From: Alteromonas salexigens
Lineage (GTDB): Bacteria > Pseudomonadota > Gammaproteobacteria > Enterobacterales > Alteromonadaceae
Assembly (NCBI RefSeq): GCF_025628895.1
Contig: NZ_JAOTJC010000006.1
Coordinates: forward strand, 295,954-359,953
Direction: 5' to 3'
DNA: 64,000 nt
Shown here: in pieces, positions 59,758-64,000 of the stretch
Position numbering within the stretch: position 1 is the stretch's first letter
How the letters are laid out: every line of letters begins with the position of its first letter
Translations under genes and position numbers: made by a program
Notes under the pieces: generated by a model
Databases searched by the model: none
What the model saw: only the letters and a program-made list of their open reading frames with translations
Told to the model about the DNA's origin: nothing

Positions 59758-60138
59758 ATGAGTCAGGCATTACTGTATACCTATATAGCCCTGGGTGGTG
59801 CGCTGGGTGCCTGTTTACGGTATTTCCTGAGTTCAGGTATCGATTCATGGTTTGGAAAAACTATGCCCTTTGGTACACTCACGGTAAATGTTTTAGGCTC
59901 GTTCAGCCTGGCGCTGGTTTACGGTTTCATAGAACGACAAGAGTTGGCCGAGTCTCCCTACAGAGCATTGATTGGGGTAGGGTTGTTAGGCGCTTTTACG
60001 ACGTTTTCGACGTTTTCCATTGAAACGCTGACACTGCTGGAAAATGGGCTTTGGATCAAAGCCGTTGCCAATATATTGTTAAATGTAACCGCCTGCCTGC
60101 TTGCAGCCTGGCTGGCTATTGAATTACTGAAAGGATAA
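59758..60138 (+). CDS. crcB: Fluoride channel protein CrcB/Fluc
   Basis: Small four-helix channel that exports fluoride. 126 residues with GGALGACLRYFLSS, FGTLTVNVLGSFSLAL and GLLGAFTTFSTFSIE, the Fluc hallmarks including the phenylalanine-rich pore. It begins 1 nt after rarA. No fluoride riboswitch is visible in front of it, which fits its place inside an operon. Confidence 0.95.
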   Translation: MSQALLYTYIALGGALGACLRYFLSSGIDSWFGKTMPFGTLTVNVLGSFSLALVYGFIERQELAESPYRALIGVGLLGAFTTFSTFSIETLTLLENGLWIKAVANILLNVTACLLAAWLAIELLKG

Positions 60139-61446
<1,308 letters not shown>

Positions 61447-61462
61447 GCTGCAAATCAGGTAT

Positions 61463-61491
61463 TAAAGAGGAGGCAAATTGCCTCCTTTTTT
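61463..61491. terminator. Terminator between serS and tusE
   Basis: GGAGGCAA/TTGCCTCC hairpin with flanking AAAGA and TTTTTT, overlapping the tusE stop codon by two bases; usable for serS and perhaps also for the minus strand. Confidence 0.85.
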
Positions 61492-61837
61492 ATAAGCATT
61501 TAGCGGGCTTGGGTAGTCCTGCCAGTTTTGTGGCCTGTTTGGCTGGCCCTTTTGGAAACAGCCGTTGTAGATAGCGACTGTTACCTTTCTCAGGCCCATG
61601 CTTTGCCGCGATGGCCTTCACCAGTGCCCGCATAGCCGGGCTCGTATCATATTCCAAGTAGAAGTTGCGCACGAAGCGCACCACTTCCCAGTGGGCATCC
61701 GTCAGACTGATGTTCTCCTGCTCGGCCAGCAACGGCACCATGTCTTCTTGCCACTGTGTGTGGTCCAGCAGGTAGCCGGCTTTGTCGGTGGCTACCGGTT
61801 TGCCATTAAAAGAAAAGCTGTAAACGGGGTCTGTCAT
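61490..61837 (-). CDS. tusE: Sulfurtransferase TusE (DsrC family)
   Basis: Sulfur carrier that takes persulfide from TusBCD to MnmA for tRNA 2-thiouridine. 115 residues with [21 protein letters not shown] and the DsrC tail ending LPKPAKCL, in which the penultimate cysteine carries the sulfur. Here it lies in the same run as tusD and tusC. No tusB is found between. Confidence 0.95.
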   Translation of the reverse strand: MTDPVYSFSFNGKPVATDKAGYLLDHTQWQEDMVPLLAEQENISLTDAHWEVVRFVRNFYLEYDTSPAMRALVKAIAAKHGPEKGNSRYLQRLFPKGPAKQATKLAGLPKPAKCL

Positions 61838-61884
61838 TATTTATCTATCCGGTAATTTAAGAAGGACGGGTCAATGGTCGTCAT
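61837..61884 (-). other. Mini-ORF of 15 codons in the tusC-tusE gap
   Basis: An ATG at 61882-61884 opens a reading frame of 15 residues (begins MTTIDPS) ending in TAATG, so its stop overlaps the tusE start codon. It could be a coupling ORF. Its meaning is uncertain; it does not resemble TusB. Confidence 0.15.
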
Positions 61885-61902
61885 CAAAACGCGGGCTTTT
61901 CC

Positions 61903-62256
61903 CTAAAAGGTGACGATGTGATCAGAGCTGTTCATTAGCTCTTTGACGCCGTCAGCCGACAGCGGTTCTGCCGCGACTGCCAGCGACTGGCCATCAGTGA
62001 GTCTGGCTTGTGCACTCTGCGTACAGTAGTACAGCTCTTCAATATCGAAAAAAGGCAGAGCTTTTAATCGCTTGGTATGACTTTTCATGCCAGTGGGCGG
62101 GGTAAGCTGGCCGGCTAACTGAGCCACACCTTCGCCCTCAAACAGGATCTGCACTTCGTGCCCATAGTTTGTGGCGGCCATAGCAAAATCCAGCCCGTCC
62201 TGGGCGCTGATCCCCTGGTAGGGTGGGGTGGTCATTCGTACAGTGATTGTGGCCAT
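61903..62256 (-). CDS. tusC: Sulfur relay protein TusC (DsrF-like)
   Basis: Subunit of the TusBCD persulfide relay, 117 residues. Start MATITVRMTTPPYQG and the DsrE-fold segments GLDFAMAATNYGHEVQILFEG and ELYYCTQSAQARL fit TusC. Stop codon of tusD overlaps its start by 1 nt. Confidence 0.85.
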   Translation of the reverse strand: MATITVRMTTPPYQGISAQDGLDFAMAATNYGHEVQILFEGEGVAQLAGQLTPPTGMKSHTKRLKALPFFDIEELYYCTQSAQARLTDGQSLAVAAEPLSADGVKELMNSSDHIVTF

Positions 62257-62645
62257 CAGAATTGCACCAGGTTGTCGCTGTCATGCAGTTTGGTAAAAAA
62301 GTCGCTCAGTCCTGTTTGAGAGAATGGCGGCAATAAATTATACGCATTGTAACCCAGTTCTTCCGCTTCCTGCTGACTTAACACGCCCCGGCGGGCCGCA
62401 GCGGTTATACACACCACAAGTGGGGTATTGGTTTGTTCATGAAACGCTACCCACTGTTTAACACTGTTTGGCTCGTCCGAGGGAGGATGCATAAAGGCAT
62501 TCGCATGAAACACGCCGTCCTGGTAAAAAAACACCTGATCAATAGTGTGATTGTCACGCACAAGTTGCTGACAATATGCCAGCGCGTTTGCGCCACCATT
62601 ACTGGTAAACGGGGAAGACGTAACGAGAATCGAGTAACGGGCCAT
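62256..62645 (-). CDS. tusD: Sulfurtransferase TusD (DsrE-like)
   Basis: Catalytic subunit of TusBCD. 129 residues with YSILVTSSPFTSNGGANALAY at the start and the sulfur-accepting cysteine in PLVVCITAAARRGV. First gene of tusD-tusC-tusE; transcription probably starts between it and the yccA terminator. Confidence 0.92.
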   Translation of the reverse strand: MARYSILVTSSPFTSNGGANALAYCQQLVRDNHTIDQVFFYQDGVFHANAFMHPPSDEPNSVKQWVAFHEQTNTPLVVCITAAARRGVLSQQEAEELGYNAYNLLPPFSQTGLSDFFTKLHDSDNLVQF

Positions 62646-62651
62646 AGATAC

Positions 62652-62679
62652 AAAAACACCCCGTAACCGGGGTGTTTTT
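62652..62679. terminator. Terminator between yccA and tusD
   Basis: AAAAACACCCCG/CGGGGTGTTTTT stem with loop TAAC; ends yccA transcription (minus strand). Confidence 0.88.
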
Positions 62680-62696
62680 CCTTTTAAGCTATAAAA

Positions 62697-63362
62697 TTAG
62701 TCGTCGCCGCCAAAGGCACCCAGCAAGTGCAGAATTGCAGTGAACAGGTTGTAAATGCTCAGGTACAGCGATACGGTCGCGCGAATGTAGTTTGTTTCGC
62801 CGCCGTGAATAATACGGCTGGTGTCATACAGGATGAAGCCAGACATAATAAACACAATCGCTGCGCTGATTGCCAGGCTAACCGCCGGTACAGCAAAGAA
62901 GATATTTGCGATTGCTGCAACCAGAACCACAACCAAACCCACTACCAGGAAGCCAGCCATGAAAGAAAAGTCTTTCTTGGTAGTAAGCGCATAACCTGAC
63001 AGTGCGAAGAACACCAGGGCAGTAGCACCAAGGGCTTCCATGATCAGGCCGGGACCTGCCACGCCAAGGTAAAAATTAAGCGTGTAACCTAACGAGGCGC
63101 CCATTAAACCGGTAAACGCAAACACCCAGAACAGGCCAGACGCAGAATCGGCTTTACGGTGCACAACGAATAGCGTTACGAACGCGCCTATCGTCATTAC
63201 CAACGACATTAATGGTGAAATACCGACTGCCATTGCAACGCCGGCACAAACCGCGCTGAATGCTAGTGTCATAGCCAGTAACATGTAGGTGTTACGTAAC
63301 ACCTTGTTTGTTTCCAGCACAGACGGTTGAGATGCACTTGAATACATCGAACGCTGATCCAT
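62697..63362 (-). CDS. yccA: Bax inhibitor-1 family membrane protein YccA
   Basis: Seven-helix membrane protein; in E. coli it modulates FtsH proteolysis. The ATG at 63362 with an ideal GGAGGAAACA ahead gives 221 residues. Motifs are NTYMLLAMTLAFSAVCAG and the C-terminal ISAAIVFIMSGFILYDTSRI with IIHGGETNYIRATVSLYLS, which hold the conserved BI-1 aspartate. Gene order tusE-yccA-serT is the E. coli order. Confidence 0.94.
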   Translation of the reverse strand: MDQRSMYSSASQPSVLETNKVLRNTYMLLAMTLAFSAVCAGVAMAVGISPLMSLVMTIGAFVTLFVVHRKADSASGLFWVFAFTGLMGASLGYTLNFYLGVAGPGLIMEALGATALVFFALSGYALTTKKDFSFMAGFLVVGLVVVLVAAIANIFFAVPAVSLAISAAIVFIMSGFILYDTSRIIHGGETNYIRATVSLYLSIYNLFTAILHLLGAFGGDD

Positions 63363-63560
63363 TGTTTCCTCCAACAGGACTAAGTAATTGACCGAAACGG
63401 TAAACTATTATTTAGTGTCTTTGTATGGGTTTTAGTTCCGGATTTCAAGCGCTTTCGATCAAATATCGTCAGCAATGAGTGAGTATTTGCAATAGTTGTG
63501 TGTAGTATCAACAAATTGTCTATTTGGCAGGCGTTTAGACTTCAGTTAGCCAATTTAGGC

Positions 63561-63588
63561 TTTACAGTTAAAATTATTTCGTTAAGAT
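63561..63588 (+). promoter_or_regulatory. Probable promoter of serT
   Basis: TTTACA at 63561-63566 and TAAGAT at 63583-63588 with 16 nt between fit a sigma-70 promoter, with start of transcription near 63595, about 7 nt before the tRNA. Confidence 0.55.
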
Positions 63589-63601
63589 ACCCACACTTCA
63601 C

Positions 63602-63693
63602 GGAGAGTTGGCAGAGTCCGGTTGAATGCACCTGACTTGAAATCAGGCGAAGGGTCAAACCTTCCGGGGGTTCGAATCCCTCACTCTCCGCCA
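63602..63693 (+). tRNA. serT: tRNA-Ser(UGA)
   Basis: The acceptor stem GGAGAGT pairs with ACTCTCC, the anticodon stem CTGAC pairs around loop TTGAAA giving anticodon TGA, a long variable arm (GAAGGGTCAAACCTTC region) marks a class II serine tRNA, and the T-arm GGGGGTTCGAATCCC is intact. CCA is encoded. Total 92 nt. Synteny with yccA and tusE identifies it as serT. Confidence 0.97.
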
Positions 63694-64000
63694 TATTCCG
63701 AAAAACCCGCACAAGTTGCGGGTTTTTTTATGGCCAAATAAAAGCGCAGTCGTTTCCAGTGAGGGTGAGAACCCCCGCGGTTCGACAAATCGTCGGGAAC
63801 GATTTGTGCCGCCGAAGGCGCCCGTAGGGGCGGGTACAGGATGTACCCGAGCACATCCCTCACTCTCCGCCATATTCCGAAAAACCCGCACAAGTTGCGG
63901 GTTTTTTTATGGCCAAATAAAAGCGCAGTCGTTTCCAGTGAGGGTGAGAACCCCCGCGGTTCGACAAATCGTCGGGAACGATTTGTGCCGCCGAAGGCGC
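63676..64000 (+). repeat. 179-bp tandem repeat containing the tRNA-Ser 3' end (about 1.8 copies visible)
   Basis: Copy 1 spans 63676-63854 and copy 2 runs from 63855 past the window edge (146 bases seen, all identical by eye). The unit begins with the last 18 nt of tRNA-Ser, including ACTCTCC, G and CCA, so every copy repeats the tRNA tail. Then come a terminator hairpin (63701-63729), an inverted T-arm-like segment (63758-63777) and hairpins ACAAATCGT/ACGATTTGT (63785-63807) and CGGGTAC/GTACCCG (63831-63849). The layout is like the repeats behind E. coli tyrT. Confidence 0.9.
63701..63729 (+). terminator. Rho-independent terminator after serT, copy 1
   Basis: ACCCGCA/TGCGGGT stem with a short CAAGT-type loop and seven T residues, 8 nt after the tRNA CCA. 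A second identical copy lies at 63880-63908 in the next repeat unit. Confidence 0.88.

Noticed and set aside
63655..63893. Two overlapping minus-strand ORFs of 70-78 codons over the tRNA and repeat
   Set aside because: They are antisense to tRNA-Ser and the repeat; the SNPR-type peptide is a well-known artefact of translating antisense tRNA tails.

Overview
The window is core chromosome of a marine gammaproteobacterium, most likely of the Alteromonadaceae (Alteromonas or a relative). This rests on protein character and on gene order shared with Escherichia coli: ubiG-nrdA-nrdB-yfaE beside gyrA, serC-aroA-cmk-rpsA-ihfB, lapA-lapB-pyrF, lrp-ftsK-lolA-rarA-serS, and tusE-yccA-serT. Placement below family is not possible by reading alone. 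I see no prophage, insertion sequence, CRISPR array or rRNA operon.

Layout. 1-5.3 kb: molybdenum-cofactor genes (5'-truncated xdhC-like gene, mobA-like cytidylyltransferase, moeA) around a rhomboid protease, a MarC protein and a MATE exporter. 5.4-10.2 kb: a four-gene minus-strand operon (glycerate kinase, HAD phosphatase, GT81 synthase, GH13_18 phosphorylase) that reads as a closed cycle for the compatible solute glucosylglycerate. 10.2-12 kb: cmoAB. 12.1-15.6 kb: an orphan NarL-type regulator fused in transcription to adenosine deaminase, a secreted CAP-domain gene with an amber codon inside its signal peptide, and an SGNH/SASA esterase. 15.7-23.2 kb: fadE with a FadR-like operator, a DUF3108 gene with purN and purM, then DUF2066 and hda. 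23.2-28.6 kb: a zincin-like lipoprotein, DUF2069, a WrbA-type flavoprotein, an ArsC-family protein, a TlpA-type thioredoxin and bepA. 28.8-35.1 kb: perM-type transporter, bcp, gcvR, dapA-bamC-purC, an EamA exporter. 35.2-40.2 kb: class Ia ribonucleotide reductase (nrdAB-yfaE) behind tandem NrdR boxes, then ubiG. 40.5-53.4 kb: gyrA, serC-aroA-cmk-rpsA-ihfB, a large PilZ protein, lapA-lapB-pyrF. 53.4-61.4 kb: ald and divergent lrp, ftsK-lolA-rarA-crcB-serS. 61.5-63.4 kb: tusD-tusC-tusE (no tusB) and yccA.

The right edge holds tRNA-Ser(UGA), followed at once by a 179-bp tandem repeat that begins inside the tRNA 3' end and runs off the window. Each unit carries the last 18 nt of the tRNA, a Rho-independent terminator, an inverted copy of the tRNA T-arm and several hairpins. 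The design resembles the tRNA-tail repeats of the E. coli tyrT locus (rtT RNA) and is the least ordinary structure here.

Other points for a second look are the self-contained glucosylglycerate cycle, the missing tusB, a Bcp peroxiredoxin without the usual resolving cysteine, the HELAH lipoprotein, and the long nrdA leader. Function calls rest on motif reading, without database searches.
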